DNA of 31,303 bases, taken from JANNHP01 sp031404455 (lineage in GTDB: Bacteria > Planctomycetota > JAJSAM01 > JAJVHW01). Within the stretch, counting starts at the first letter, position 1. Each line of letters opens with the position of its first letter. Position numbers and translations under genes: made by a program. Of the stretch, positions 6,984 through 15,458 are shown one piece after another. The DNA lies in the NCBI GenBank assembly GCA_031404455.1, contig JANNHP010000084.1, forward strand, positions 1 through 31,303. The letters are read 5' to 3'. The notes under the pieces were generated by a model that was not told the origin of the DNA, did no database searches, and worked only from the letters and a program-made list of their open reading frames with translations.

Positions 6984-8897
6984 TCAGCGCGCGGCGCCGA
7001 ACTCGCGCGCGAGACGGAGCGGCCGCAGCATCGAGCGCTTCTTGCGCTGGTGAGCGCCCATCCGCACGAGGATGTCGTCGAGCGTGCGCACGGCCTCCGC
7101 GATGTGCGGGCCCTTGTTGAGCATCACGCACTCGGCGCGTTCGCCCATGGCGGCGTCGGTGATCTCTGCCCTCGACGGCCGCCCGTCCTTCGCGAGGCTC
7201 TCGAGCACCTGCGTGGCCCAGATCGCCGGCACGTGTGCCGCCTCGCAGAACCAGAGGATCTCCTCCTGCACCTCGGCGAGACGCTCGTAGCCGCACTCGA
7301 CCGCGAGATCTCCGCGGGCGATCATCACGCCGGCGCACGGACTGCCCATCGCGGCGAGCAGCAGGTCGGGCAGGCGTTCGAAGCCCTGCCGCGTCTCGAT
7401 CTTGAGCACGATGCCGAGGTCGTCGCCGCCGAGTTCGACGAGGCGGGAGCGCAGCGCGAGCAGGTCCGAGGGATCGCGCACGAACGAGAGCGAGACTGCG
7501 TCCGCGTGGCGTGCGACGAACTCGAGATCCGCGCAGTCCTTGTCGGTCAGCGCCGGCAGGTCGAGATCCGAGTCGGGCAGGTTGATGCCCTTGTCGGCGA
7601 GGACGCGCTCGCCCTTCGGCCGCGCCTCGAGGATCTCGACGACGAGCCGCTGCGGGTCCGCCGCGCGCACCACGCCGCCGATGCGGCCGTCGTCGAGGTA
7701 GATGCGCTCGCCGGCGCGGACGTCCCGGAACACCTGGGGCAGCGAGCACGGGACCGTCGCCGGCGAGACGACCGCGCCGTGCGCGTCGAGCTCCGCGGGC
7801 CTTCCTGCGATCTGCGGCAGCGTGACGAGCAGCGTGTCGCCGGGCCGCACGCGGATGTCGGTCGCGCGCGCGTCGATCGGCCCGACCGCGGTCTCGCGCG
7901 GCACGGCGCCGTCGCGTTCGTTGACGAGCACGGTGCCGGGCGTGACGTACGCCGTCTGCATGCAGTCGGCCCAGGCGCCGTCTCCCGTCGTGCGGCCCAC
8001 GGTGAGGACACGCGTAGCTTCGCGCGCGTCGGTCAGGAGCACGTGGTCGTCCGTCCTGAGCGCTGAAAGCCATTCGAGATCGACGGGGATCGACGCCGTC
8101 GCGGGCGCGGGGGGCGCGGCGGGTGTCCCCGTCGCGTGGAGCCAGATCCTCGCCGGCGCGACGACGCGGCCGAACGCGTCGCGCTCGGGCTTCCACCGGA
8201 GCACGTTCGGCCCCGGCGCGGTCGCGCCGGTGCGCAGCTTCGGCCCGGCGAGATCCATCAGCACCCTGCACGACTGGCCGACGGCGCGTTCGGCCCGGCG
8301 CACGTGGGCGATCATCCGTCCCCACGCGTCGGCGTCGTCGTGCGCGCAGTTGATCCGCACTCCGTCGGTGCCCATCGCGAGGAGCTGGCGCACCAGCGCA
8401 TAGTCGAGCGCCGCCTCGCTCGGGAGCGTGACGAGGATCCGCACGCCGCGGCCCGCGCCGGGCGGACCGAGGAGATCGGCCGCGTGGACCGCGAGAAGGT
8501 CCGAGCCATCGTCGTACGCCGACTCGGCCGGCCCGTGGGGCCACGGCGTCCCCGCGAGACGGTGGAGCGTCCTGAGCACGGCGTCGACGTTTGCGAGGAC
8601 GTGGGGCTCGGACCTTCCGAGCGACGACAGGCCGAGCGCCGCGAGCCGGTCCTGCAGATCGCGCCGGTCCCCGCGCCTCAGCGCGACGTAGTGCAGCAGG
8701 TTGCTCGCGCTGGCGAGCCAGCCCGGGTCGATCGGACCCGTCCGGCCGAGGGCCTCGACCTCGACGCGCAGCAGCTCGGCGCGCAGGACCGAGAGCTCTC
8801 CGATCAGGCTGCCGATCTCGTCGAGGTCGTCCGCCGCCGCGGCGCGTTCCTCTCGGGAGGCGCCGTCGGCTGGGTTGCGCGTGGCATGCGAGACCAT
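6984..8897 (-). CDS. Atypical pyruvate kinase family protein, no C-terminal regulatory domain
   Basis: 637 residues. The TIM-barrel pyruvate kinase core is clear: RILVTLPSEA, then Arg181 and Asn183 in VRINCAH, DLAGPKLRTG, KGINLPDSDLDLPALTDKD, SLSFVRDPSD, catalytic Lys499 in VLKIET with Glu501, IARGDLAVE with Asp530, and Thr562 in ATQVLESLAK. Differences from ordinary enzymes are an added N-terminal helical region of about 150 residues, a lid region of about 200 residues instead of about 100, Ser to Ala in the potassium site (NCAH instead of NFSH), VMLNKGP in place of VMLSGET, and no C-terminal allosteric domain. The ATG at 8897 has TGGAG seven bases upstream. It probably interconverts phosphoenolpyruvate and pyruvate, or acts on a related phospho-enol. 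The altered sites leave that open. Confidence 0.82.
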   Translation of the reverse strand: MVSHATRNPADGASREERAAAADDLDEIGSLIGELSVLRAELLRVEVEALGRTGPIDPGWLASASNLLHYVALRRGDRRDLQDRLAALGLSSLGRSEPHVLANVDAVLRTLHRLAGTPWPHGPAESAYDDGSDLLAVHAADLLGPPGAGRGVRILVTLPSEAALDYALVRQLLAMGTDGVRINCAHDDADAWGRMIAHVRRAERAVGQSCRVLMDLAGPKLRTGATAPGPNVLRWKPERDAFGRVVAPARIWLHATGTPAAPPAPATASIPVDLEWLSALRTDDHVLLTDAREATRVLTVGRTTGDGAWADCMQTAYVTPGTVLVNERDGAVPRETAVGPIDARATDIRVRPGDTLLVTLPQIAGRPAELDAHGAVVSPATVPCSLPQVFRDVRAGERIYLDDGRIGGVVRAADPQRLVVEILEARPKGERVLADKGINLPDSDLDLPALTDKDCADLEFVARHADAVSLSFVRDPSDLLALRSRLVELGGDDLGIVLKIETRQGFERLPDLLLAAMGSPCAGVMIARGDLAVECGYERLAEVQEEILWFCEAAHVPAIWATQVLESLAKDGRPSRAEITDAAMGERAECVMLNKGPHIAEAVRTLDDILVRMGAHQRKKRSMLRPLRLAREFGAAR

Positions 8898-9008
8898 CGT
8901 GACTCCAGGTTCGGGGGCGCGGGTTCGCGTCACGTGAATCGTCCGTTCGCTTCGCGCGCCGCCGGCGGGTCCCTCAACCCCGCATGCGTCCCGGACGATG
9001 AACTCCTC

Positions 9009-9461
9009 GTGGCAGCGCGATCGCGGCGTCCGCGGGACTCGGCTTTCGCCGTGATGCTGCGCCGTTCCCACGTGCTCCTCGTCCGTGCCCGCCGCAAGCG
9101 CCGCTGGCAGCTTCCCGGGGGGGGACTGAAGCGCCGCGAATCGCCGGTCGAGGCCGCGCGCCGCGAAGTCGAGGAGGAGACGGGGATCGAGGTGCGGATC
9201 GTCGCCTTCACCGGGAGCTATCGCCGGTCGGATGGTTCGCGAGCCGTCGTCTTCGCCGGGGTCGCCCCCGCGCGCTGCGCGCCGGCGGGGCCGCGTCACG
9301 AGATCCGCGAGCAGCGCTGGGTGCCGCACGCCGAGGCGCTGCGCCTCGTGTCGCGCCGGACGCGGCGCCGCATCACCGACGCGCTCGCAGCGTTCGAATC
9401 GAAGTTCGCCCGCGGCGCGCGCGACGTCGACCGGCGCCGGACGCCGCGCCTGACCGCATAG
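9009..9461 (+). CDS. NUDIX hydrolase
   Basis: About 150 residues. The full Nudix box is present: after RWQLPGG comes GX5E through GLKRRE, then REVEEETGI, matching GX5EX7REUXEEXGU. This box binds the divalent metal and cleaves a nucleoside diphosphate linked to another group. The substrate cannot be inferred. The C-terminus is Arg-rich. The start is uncertain: the GTG at 9009 gives a normal lead-in (VAARSRRPRDSAFAVMLRR), and a GTG/ATG pair at 9051/9054 would give a shorter protein. The gene is divergent from the pyruvate-kinase-like gene and 89 bases ahead of the CYTH-CHAD gene on the same strand. Confidence 0.88.
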   Translation: MAARSRRPRDSAFAVMLRRSHVLLVRARRKRRWQLPGGGLKRRESPVEAARREVEEETGIEVRIVAFTGSYRRSDGSRAVVFAGVAPARCAPAGPRHEIREQRWVPHAEALRLVSRRTRRRITDALAAFESKFARGARDVDRRRTPRLTA

Positions 9462-9550
9462 CGCCCGGCGACGGAACCGCCGCAGGTCGGTTCCGGGCAT
9501 GCGAGACTCGCCGCCGCGCGGGATCCAACCTGCCGCGCCCGTGCTCCGTG

Positions 9551-11203
9551 ATGGACCCGCCCCCGACCGCGACGCAGTTCGAGACGCTCGACGTCCGCCA
9601 CGTCGAGCGCTGGCTCGCGTCGCGTCCCCCGCGCGCGGTTCCGTCCGTGATCGCGGAGGGCCGTCCGAGCCGCGAGGTGCACGCCTACTTCGACACGCCG
9701 CGGGGGCGCCTCGTCTCCGCGGGTTTCGCGCTGCGGGTGCGGCGTCGGGGCGAGCGGCACGTCGCCGAGCTCGTTCGACTGCGGCCGGCCGAGGGCGAGG
9801 CGAGCGGGTACGTCGAGGAACTCGATCCGTCTGCGGACGCCGCGGCGGTCGCGCGGGCGCCCGGGCCCGTCGGCACGCGCGTCCGCGCGCTCGGAGCGGG
9901 CGGGGCGCTGCGGAGGATCTGCGAGGTGCGCGTCCGCGAGTCCCGCCATCGGCTCGAGGACGGCGGGACGGAGATCGGTGCGCTGGTGATCGAGGACCTC
10001 GCGATCCCTCTCGAGCGCCGCGCGGGCGCGCGGATCGGCCGGGTCGGCATCGCGCCGGTTCCCGGCGTCGCTCCTGAGCGCCTCGCGCCGTTCGCGGCGG
10101 AGATGCAGGCAGCTCTCGGTCTGCGCGAGTCGCGGACCGGGGTGTGCGAGTCCGTCCTAGGGGCGCGCGGACTCGTGGTCGCGCGGCCGCCCGCCTTCGG
10201 ACCGACGGAGGTCACCCCGGCGTCGACGACGGGGGAGACGGCGTTCGCGGTCCTGCGCCGCCACTTCGCGTCGTTGCTCGCCAACGAGCCGGGCACACGA
10301 CTCGGCGACGACCCGCGACACCTGCACGACATGCGCGTCGCGAGCCGCCGGCTGCGCGCCGCGATCAGCCTCTTCCGGGAGGCGCTCCCGGCTCCGGTGC
10401 AGACGCTGCGCGAGGAGTTGAGGTGGATCGCGCAGGCGCTCGGCGAGGTCCGCGACCTCGACGTGCAGCGCGCCCAGTTCGACGAGTGGGCCGGACAGGA
10501 CCAGCGGCTCGTCGCGGCGGGGTTCGCCGCAGACGAGATCGACTCGGCCCGCAAGCGGATGACGGCGGCGCTCGATTCGCCGCGCTTGCGCCGCTTGAAG
10601 CGCGCGTTCGGGGCGATGCTCCGGAAGGGACCGCCCGCCCGCAACGCCGCCGCGCGCGCGCCGATCGTCGTGTCGGCGCCTGACCTGGTGTCCGGGCGAC
10701 GACGGAAGGTGAAGAAGGCGGCGATGCGTATCTCGCCGCAGTCCCCGCCGCAGCAGTACCACGAGCTGAGGATCCTCTGCAAGCGCATGCGCTACGCACT
10801 CGAGTTCACGGCCGACGTCTACGGCGCTCCTGCACGCGATCTCGCCGGCCGGGTCGCCGAACTCCAGGAACTGCTCGGGCGCCACCAGGACGCGTACGTC
10901 GCGATCGCGCGGATCGAGCGGGTCATCGCACGCGGGGGGCCGATCTCGCCGCAGTCCGCGTTCGCGATGGGGCTCGCAGCGGAGCGCTGCGCCCAGGAGG
11001 CGTCGCGCCTGCGCCGCCGGTTCCCCCGCGTCTACGCGAGAGTGAAGGGGAAGGCGTGGCGCCGCCTGCGTCGAACCATGACGCGGCTCCGTCCGGCCGA
11101 CGCTGCGGCGTCCCCGCCGCCCGCGGTTCCGGCTGCCGCGCCGCCCGGGACCGTGCCGCTCGTCGCGCCCGGCAGAGGTCCCACTACCGGACCGGCTCGC
11201 TGA
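9551..11203 (+). CDS. CYTH-like plus CHAD domain protein (polyphosphate-associated)
   Basis: 550 residues. Residues about 10-200 resemble a CYTH (triphosphate tunnel) domain: HAYFDTPRGRLVSAGFALRVRRRGERHVAEL, then a YVEELDP segment. The family's N-terminal ExExK motif is not visible, however, and a Lys strand residue seems replaced, so catalysis is doubtful. Residues about 220-490 form a CHAD helical domain with its conserved histidines and arginines: HDMRVASRRLRAAISLFRE, LGEVRDLDV, ELRILCKRMRYALEF, LQELLGRHQDAYVA. CHAD domains are known to bind polyphosphate granules. The Pro/Ala-rich tail is probably disordered. GTG at 9548 directly precedes the chosen ATG. The stop codon abuts the SixA stop: the palindrome TGATCA (11201-11206) supplies both. 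The context (ppx, pst, phoU) supports a polyphosphate role. Confidence 0.88.
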   Translation: MDPPPTATQFETLDVRHVERWLASRPPRAVPSVIAEGRPSREVHAYFDTPRGRLVSAGFALRVRRRGERHVAELVRLRPAEGEASGYVEELDPSADAAAVARAPGPVGTRVRALGAGGALRRICEVRVRESRHRLEDGGTEIGALVIEDLAIPLERRAGARIGRVGIAPVPGVAPERLAPFAAEMQAALGLRESRTGVCESVLGARGLVVARPPAFGPTEVTPASTTGETAFAVLRRHFASLLANEPGTRLGDDPRHLHDMRVASRRLRAAISLFREALPAPVQTLREELRWIAQALGEVRDLDVQRAQFDEWAGQDQRLVAAGFAADEIDSARKRMTAALDSPRLRRLKRAFGAMLRKGPPARNAAARAPIVVSAPDLVSGRRRKVKKAAMRISPQSPPQQYHELRILCKRMRYALEFTADVYGAPARDLAGRVAELQELLGRHQDAYVAIARIERVIARGGPISPQSAFAMGLAAERCAQEASRLRRRFPRVYARVKGKAWRRLRRTMTRLRPADAAASPPPAVPAAAPPGTVPLVAPGRGPTTGPAR

Positions 11204-11683
11204 TCAGCCCATTCCGGCGCGGCGCAGCACTTTCGGCGGCAGTGCGGCGACGAGGCGCATCGCTCCGGGGCGCGGCTCGCCCTCGATCACGATCACGCCG
11301 CCCTTCTTCATGCGGAACTTGGGCCCGAGCCGGCGATTGCCGGTCGTGAGCCACGCGACGAGCTCCGAGAGCCACGGTTCGTGACCGACGAAGGCGACGC
11401 AGGTTCCGCGAAGTTCCGCGAGCAGCGGCGCGGCGGGCGTGCGGGAGAGGTGGACGGTCACCCGCGCCGCGCCTGCCGAGAGCGGGGCGAGGAGCGCGGC
11501 GGTCTCGACGGCGCGCGTCTTGGGACTCGAGACGACCGTGTCGAAGCGCAGGCCGAGCCGTCTGAGGCCGAGCACCGCGGCGCGGAAACGGGCGCGTCCG
11601 CGCGGCGTGATCGCCCGGTCCGCGTCGGCGGTCCCGCGCCGCCGCCGTGTCGCCGCCGCGTGCCTCACGAGGACGAGTCGCAT
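11204..11683 (-). CDS. sixA: SixA-type phosphohistidine phosphatase
   Basis: 159 residues, a single histidine-phosphatase-superfamily domain. The catalytic RHG-type motif is LVLVRHAAAT at the N-terminus. VSSPKTRAVETA supplies the phosphate-binding Arg, and FVGHEPWLSELV the second catalytic His. The short size and the SSPKxRAxET/GHEP pattern match SixA, which removes phosphate from histidine phosphotransfer proteins or PTS-type phosphohistidine. The ATG at 11683 follows a GAGGATCGG stretch. The gene lies 37 bases behind pstA on the same strand and is probably the last gene of pstS-pstC-pstA-sixA. Other phosphoesters are possible substrates. Confidence 0.87.
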   Translation of the reverse strand: MRLVLVRHAAATRRRRGTADADRAITPRGRARFRAAVLGLRRLGLRFDTVVSSPKTRAVETAALLAPLSAGAARVTVHLSRTPAAPLLAELRGTCVAFVGHEPWLSELVAWLTTGNRRLGPKFRMKKGGVIVIEGEPRPGAMRLVAALPPKVLRRAGMG

Positions 11684-11720
11684 CACCCGATCCTCGGCGA
11701 AGCGCCGGACGCAGCCGCGA

Positions 11721-13130
11721 TCAGAACGCGTGGCCCTCGAGCTTCTTCCTCAGGCGCGCGCGAACCACGATCGCCGTCACGTTCAGAGCGACGACGAGCA
11801 GGATGAGCAGCAGCGTCGTCGCGTAGAGCATCGGCTTCGCGGCCTCCACGTTCGGACTCTGGAACCCGAGGTCGTAGATGTGGAAGCCGAGGTGCATGAA
11901 CTTGCGGTCGAGGTGGAAGTAGGGCGCCACCGTGTCGAAGGGCATGTCCTTCGCGAGCTTCACGGCGCCCGTGAGCATGAGCGGCGCCACCTCGCCCGCG
12001 CCGCGCGCGACCGCGAGGATCATCCCGGTCAGGATCCCGGGCATCGCCTGCGGGAGCACGACGCGACGGATCATCTCCCACTTGGTCGAGCCGAGTGCCA
12101 ACGCGCCCTCGCGGGAACCCGGAGGCACGGCGCCGAGCGCCTCCTCGGTCGCCACGATCACGACGGGGACCGTGAGGAGCGCCAGCGTCAGCGCGCCCCA
12201 GAGGATGCCGCCCGTTCCGAGCGTCGGGTTCGGGAGCGAGTCCGAGAAGAACACGCTGTCGAGCGTCCCGCCGACCGCGTAGATGAAGAATCCGAGCCCG
12301 AAGAGCCCGAACACGATCGACGGCACGCCCGCGAGGTTCGCGATGGCGATCCTCACGAGCCGCACGAGGATGCCCTGCTTCGCGTACTCGCGCAGGTAGA
12401 CCGCGGCCATGACGCCGAACGGCACGACCGCCACGGTCATGAGGATGACCATCAGGCACGTGCCGAAGATCGCCGGCCAGATGCCGCCCTCGGTGTTGCT
12501 CTCGCGCGGTTCGCCCGTCACGAAGCCCCAGACGCCGCCGATGTAGTGACCGAGCTTCGCGGCGCCGCCCATCCGGTTCGGCCGCCACGCTTCCATGATC
12601 TCGCCCGCGAAGAGCGACACGGAGTTGCCGGCCGCCGTCTTCCAGACCGTCTCGGCGCCGAGTCCCTTGCCCTTCGCCGGCTGCGCGGCGAGCGCCTCCT
12701 CGAAAGCGGCCCAGCGCGCGTCGTCGGTCGCCGCCGCGGCGCCCGCCGGCGTGTGCACGAGGGTGAGCGTGCCGTGGAAGTCGCCCCAGGTCTGGCGCAC
12801 GACGAGCGCCGCCTCGGGAGTGAACTCCCGCCTCACGACGTCCTTCGAGTCGATCCAGGCGTAGTCGAGGCCTTCGATGTCGCGGTTGGCGAGCTTCACG
12901 TTGAGCCGCTCGCCGCGCGGCCCGATCGAGGTCTCGTTGACGACGACGTATGCCTTGCGGCCCTTCGCGGTCTCGATGTACTCGAGCGGGGCCGGCCAGA
13001 AGGTTCCGAGACCCTGCCCGGCGACGAGGACGAGCATCCCGATGAGGAGCAGCAGCGTGAGTGCCAGGCCCGCCGCCGAGAGGATGACCGCGGGATCTCC
13101 GCGCTGCCAGATGCCGACTCGCTTCGCCAT
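11721..13130 (-). CDS. pstA: Phosphate ABC transporter permease PstA (long form)
   Basis: 469 residues. One N-terminal membrane helix (about residues 17-40) is followed by an extracytoplasmic insert of about 150 residues, then the binding-protein-dependent permease domain. That domain opens with IWPAIFGTCLMVILMTVAVVPFGVMAAVYLREYA and includes the coupling segment EALGAVPPGSREGALALGSTKWEMIRRVVLPQAMPGILTG, which docks on the ATPase. Short PstA proteins of about 280-300 residues lack this insert; long forms are known in some proteobacteria. The start ATG overlaps the pstC stop by one base (TGATG), so translation is probably coupled. PstA and PstC form the inner-membrane channel for phosphate delivered by PstS. 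Confidence 0.93.
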   Translation of the reverse strand: MAKRVGIWQRGDPAVILSAAGLALTLLLLIGMLVLVAGQGLGTFWPAPLEYIETAKGRKAYVVVNETSIGPRGERLNVKLANRDIEGLDYAWIDSKDVVRREFTPEAALVVRQTWGDFHGTLTLVHTPAGAAAATDDARWAAFEEALAAQPAKGKGLGAETVWKTAAGNSVSLFAGEIMEAWRPNRMGGAAKLGHYIGGVWGFVTGEPRESNTEGGIWPAIFGTCLMVILMTVAVVPFGVMAAVYLREYAKQGILVRLVRIAIANLAGVPSIVFGLFGLGFFIYAVGGTLDSVFFSDSLPNPTLGTGGILWGALTLALLTVPVVIVATEEALGAVPPGSREGALALGSTKWEMIRRVVLPQAMPGILTGMILAVARGAGEVAPLMLTGAVKLAKDMPFDTVAPYFHLDRKFMHLGFHIYDLGFQSPNVEAAKPMLYATTLLLILLVVALNVTAIVVRARLRKKLEGHAF

Positions 13131-15352
13131 CACTCCCGTCCGTATTTCCGGCGCAGCCGCTGGCCGATCACCTCGGCGGCGGTGTTGCACACGAAGGTGA
13201 AAGAGAAGAGGAGGAGGCCCGCGAGGAAGAGCACGCGATAGAGCGTGCCCCCGTGCGGCGCCTCGGGGATCTCGACCGCGATGCACGCTGAGATCGTGCG
13301 CATGCCGTTGAACGGCGAGAAGTCGAGGATCGGCGTGTTCCCAGTGGCCATGAGGACGATCATCGTCTCGCCGATCGCGCGTCCGAACCCGAGCATCAGC
13401 GCGGCGAAGAGACCGGGCGTCGCCGCCGGCAGGACGACGCGCCACGTGGTCTGCCAGCGCGTCGCCCCGAGCGCCTCGGAGGCGGCCCAGAGACTGCGCG
13501 GGACGTTGCTGATCGCGTCCTCTGCGATCGTGAAGACGACGGGGATCACGGCGAAGCCCATTGCGAACCCGACGACCATCGCGTTGCGCGGGTCGTAGGT
13601 GAGGCCGAGGTTCGACCGGAGCCATGCCTTCACGTCGCCGCCGAACACCGCGCTCTCGACCGCGGGCGACGCCGCTCCCGCGAGCGCCGACGCGACGAGG
13701 ATCGCCGGGACCGCGAGCGCGAGCGCTCCCCAGCCGCCGCCGAGGCGCTGCTGCGTCGGCGAGGGCAGGAACCGCCACGCCGCGAAGATCAGCCCGAAGA
13801 CGAGGACCTGCGCCGGGAACCACGCGAAGACCGCGGTGAGGTGCTGCTCGACGAACGGCGAGAGCCAGAGTGCCGCGATCAGGCCGACGACCACGCTCGG
13901 GACCGCGGCGAGCACTTCGATCGCCGGCTTCACGATCGCGCGAAGGCGCGACGGCAGGAAGAGCGCCGTGTAGATCGCCGCGGCGATCGCCGCCGGGACG
14001 CTGAAGAGCATGGCGTAGAGGACGCCCTTCAGCGTTCCGAAGACGAGGACGGTCAGCGACATCTTCGGCTCGAACTCGTCCGGCCCGGTGGACTGCCACT
14101 TCAGCTCCGGCTGCGTGGCGCTTTCGTACCATACGGGCAGGAAGAGCGTGCGGATCGTGGTCTCCGGGTGCGGCGCGTCGAGGTTGATCTCGCGGACCGC
14201 ACCCTCGGCGTCGGCGAGGAGGATCGCGTCGTTCTTCGGCGCGAAGACCGCGGTGCTCACGGGACGCGCGGCACCCGGGATCCGAACGACGACCTCGCCC
14301 GTGGTCGCGTATCCGGCGTAGCCCAGTCCGTCGGTTCCGAGGACGAGGAAGCCCTTGCCGCGCGGCGAGGGAACGATGTGCGAGACCGGACCGCCGAGCG
14401 GCTCGAAGCTCCGGATGCGGGACAGGTTCCACGTCGCGGCGTTCTTGCTCGCGCGGACGCCGAACCAGGCGGCGATCGCGCCGTCCTCGGTGCCGGTCAG
14501 GATCGTCTCGTCGCCGAGCAGCGTCGCGAGCGCGGTGACCGGCTTCGTTCCCGTCTGGATCGACTCGATGAGCTCGGGATCCTCGGGCCACATCGCGTCC
14601 CAGCGCACGACGCGTCCGTCCGCGAGTCCGGTGAGCAGGCGATAGGTGTCGCCCGTCACGCAGACGCCGACGCTCGTCACCTCCGCTGCGCCGCCGAGCT
14701 TCACGCCCGTGAGTTGCGTGACGCGGATCATGTCGCCGCCCAGCTTGAAGCGCAGGAGCCAGGCGGCGTCCCGGCTCGCGGCGACTGCGACGACCTTCTC
14801 CTCCTCGACGACGCGGACGGCGAGTCGCGTCGCCCCGCGGCAGTCGAGCGCATCGAGCGGCGGCTGGACCTGGATGTCGGCGTCCACCGTCCGCGCGTTG
14901 GCGGCGCCGTAGGTGACGAGCGGCATCACGACCGCCGACCCCAGCACACCCTTGTCGGTCAGCGCGAAGAACGACGCCGGCCGGTCGCCCGCGGCGGCGG
15001 CGATGATGCGGCCCGCGTCCTTCGCGACGAGGCGCGCGCTCCGCCTCGCCTCGCCCGTCGCGGCGTCGCGCGCGACGAGCGCTCCGTCGTCGTCCGCGAC
15101 GCAGACGAGCGCGCGGTACTCGTCCACCCGCACGGCGAGCGGACGCCGTCCGGCGGGGATCTCCCGGCCGGTCGATGCCTTCGAGTCCCAGAGGAGCGGG
15201 ACCGCCTCCGCGCCGACGAAGACGAAGATCGCGAGCACCGCGACGAGCACGCCGACTCCGCCGAGCCCGATCGCGCGCCGGGCGATGCGGTCGACGATCC
15301 TCGCACGCCTGAGGCGCGCGACGGCTTCGGGAGTGGAGTGCTGGTCGGTCAA
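13130..15352 (-). CDS. pstC: Phosphate ABC transporter permease PstC (long form with extracytoplasmic beta domain)
   Basis: About 740 residues. After an N-terminal helix (IGLGGVGVLVAVLAIFVFVG) comes an extracytoplasmic region of almost 400 residues. It has repeated beta-strand units resembling WD-type blades, for example VTALATLLGDETILTGTEDGAIAAW. The permease domain covers the last 300 residues, with the coupling loop ASEALGATRWQTTWRVVLPAATPGLFAALMLG. The start is uncertain. I prefer the TTG at 15352, which has GAGG seven to eight bases upstream. The ATG at 15421 is also open, but it would translate across two perfect hairpins (LEQFEE is encoded by one). Its product pairs with PstA. Long PstC forms exist elsewhere, but the blade-like insert is notable. 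Confidence 0.9.
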   Translation of the reverse strand: MTDQHSTPEAVARLRRARIVDRIARRAIGLGGVGVLVAVLAIFVFVGAEAVPLLWDSKASTGREIPAGRRPLAVRVDEYRALVCVADDDGALVARDAATGEARRSARLVAKDAGRIIAAAAGDRPASFFALTDKGVLGSAVVMPLVTYGAANARTVDADIQVQPPLDALDCRGATRLAVRVVEEEKVVAVAASRDAAWLLRFKLGGDMIRVTQLTGVKLGGAAEVTSVGVCVTGDTYRLLTGLADGRVVRWDAMWPEDPELIESIQTGTKPVTALATLLGDETILTGTEDGAIAAWFGVRASKNAATWNLSRIRSFEPLGGPVSHIVPSPRGKGFLVLGTDGLGYAGYATTGEVVVRIPGAARPVSTAVFAPKNDAILLADAEGAVREINLDAPHPETTIRTLFLPVWYESATQPELKWQSTGPDEFEPKMSLTVLVFGTLKGVLYAMLFSVPAAIAAAIYTALFLPSRLRAIVKPAIEVLAAVPSVVVGLIAALWLSPFVEQHLTAVFAWFPAQVLVFGLIFAAWRFLPSPTQQRLGGGWGALALAVPAILVASALAGAASPAVESAVFGGDVKAWLRSNLGLTYDPRNAMVVGFAMGFAVIPVVFTIAEDAISNVPRSLWAASEALGATRWQTTWRVVLPAATPGLFAALMLGFGRAIGETMIVLMATGNTPILDFSPFNGMRTISACIAVEIPEAPHGGTLYRVLFLAGLLLFSFTFVCNTAAEVIGQRLRRKYGRE

Positions 15353-15360
15353 GGTCGGTT

Positions 15361-15377
15361 CCTCGAACTGTTCGAGG
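15361..15377 (-). promoter_or_regulatory. Hairpin covering the probable pstC ribosome binding site
   Basis: On the minus strand, CCTCGAA, loop CAG, TTCGAGG form a perfect 7-base stem. The GAGG of the 3' arm is the Shine-Dalgarno sequence for the TTG at 15352, so folding would hide it. This could lower permease synthesis relative to PstS, or protect the 3' end of pstS mRNA. Confidence 0.5.
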
Positions 15378-15412
15378 CCGGCGAGACGAAGTCCCACCGG
15401 CCCCGGGTTGGT

Positions 15413-15428
15413 CCCATCCAACGATGGG
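15413..15428 (-). promoter_or_regulatory. Second intergenic hairpin between pstS and pstC
   Basis: CCCATC and GATGGG form a 6-base stem around a 4-base loop. No T tract follows, so it is more likely an mRNA-processing or stability element than a terminator. Next to it, a 12-base duplication (GACTACTGG at 15445-15453 and 15457-15465) gives pstS two in-frame TAG stops. Confidence 0.4.
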
Positions 15429-15458
15429 TTGTTCGGACGTCGTTGACTACTGGCCCGA

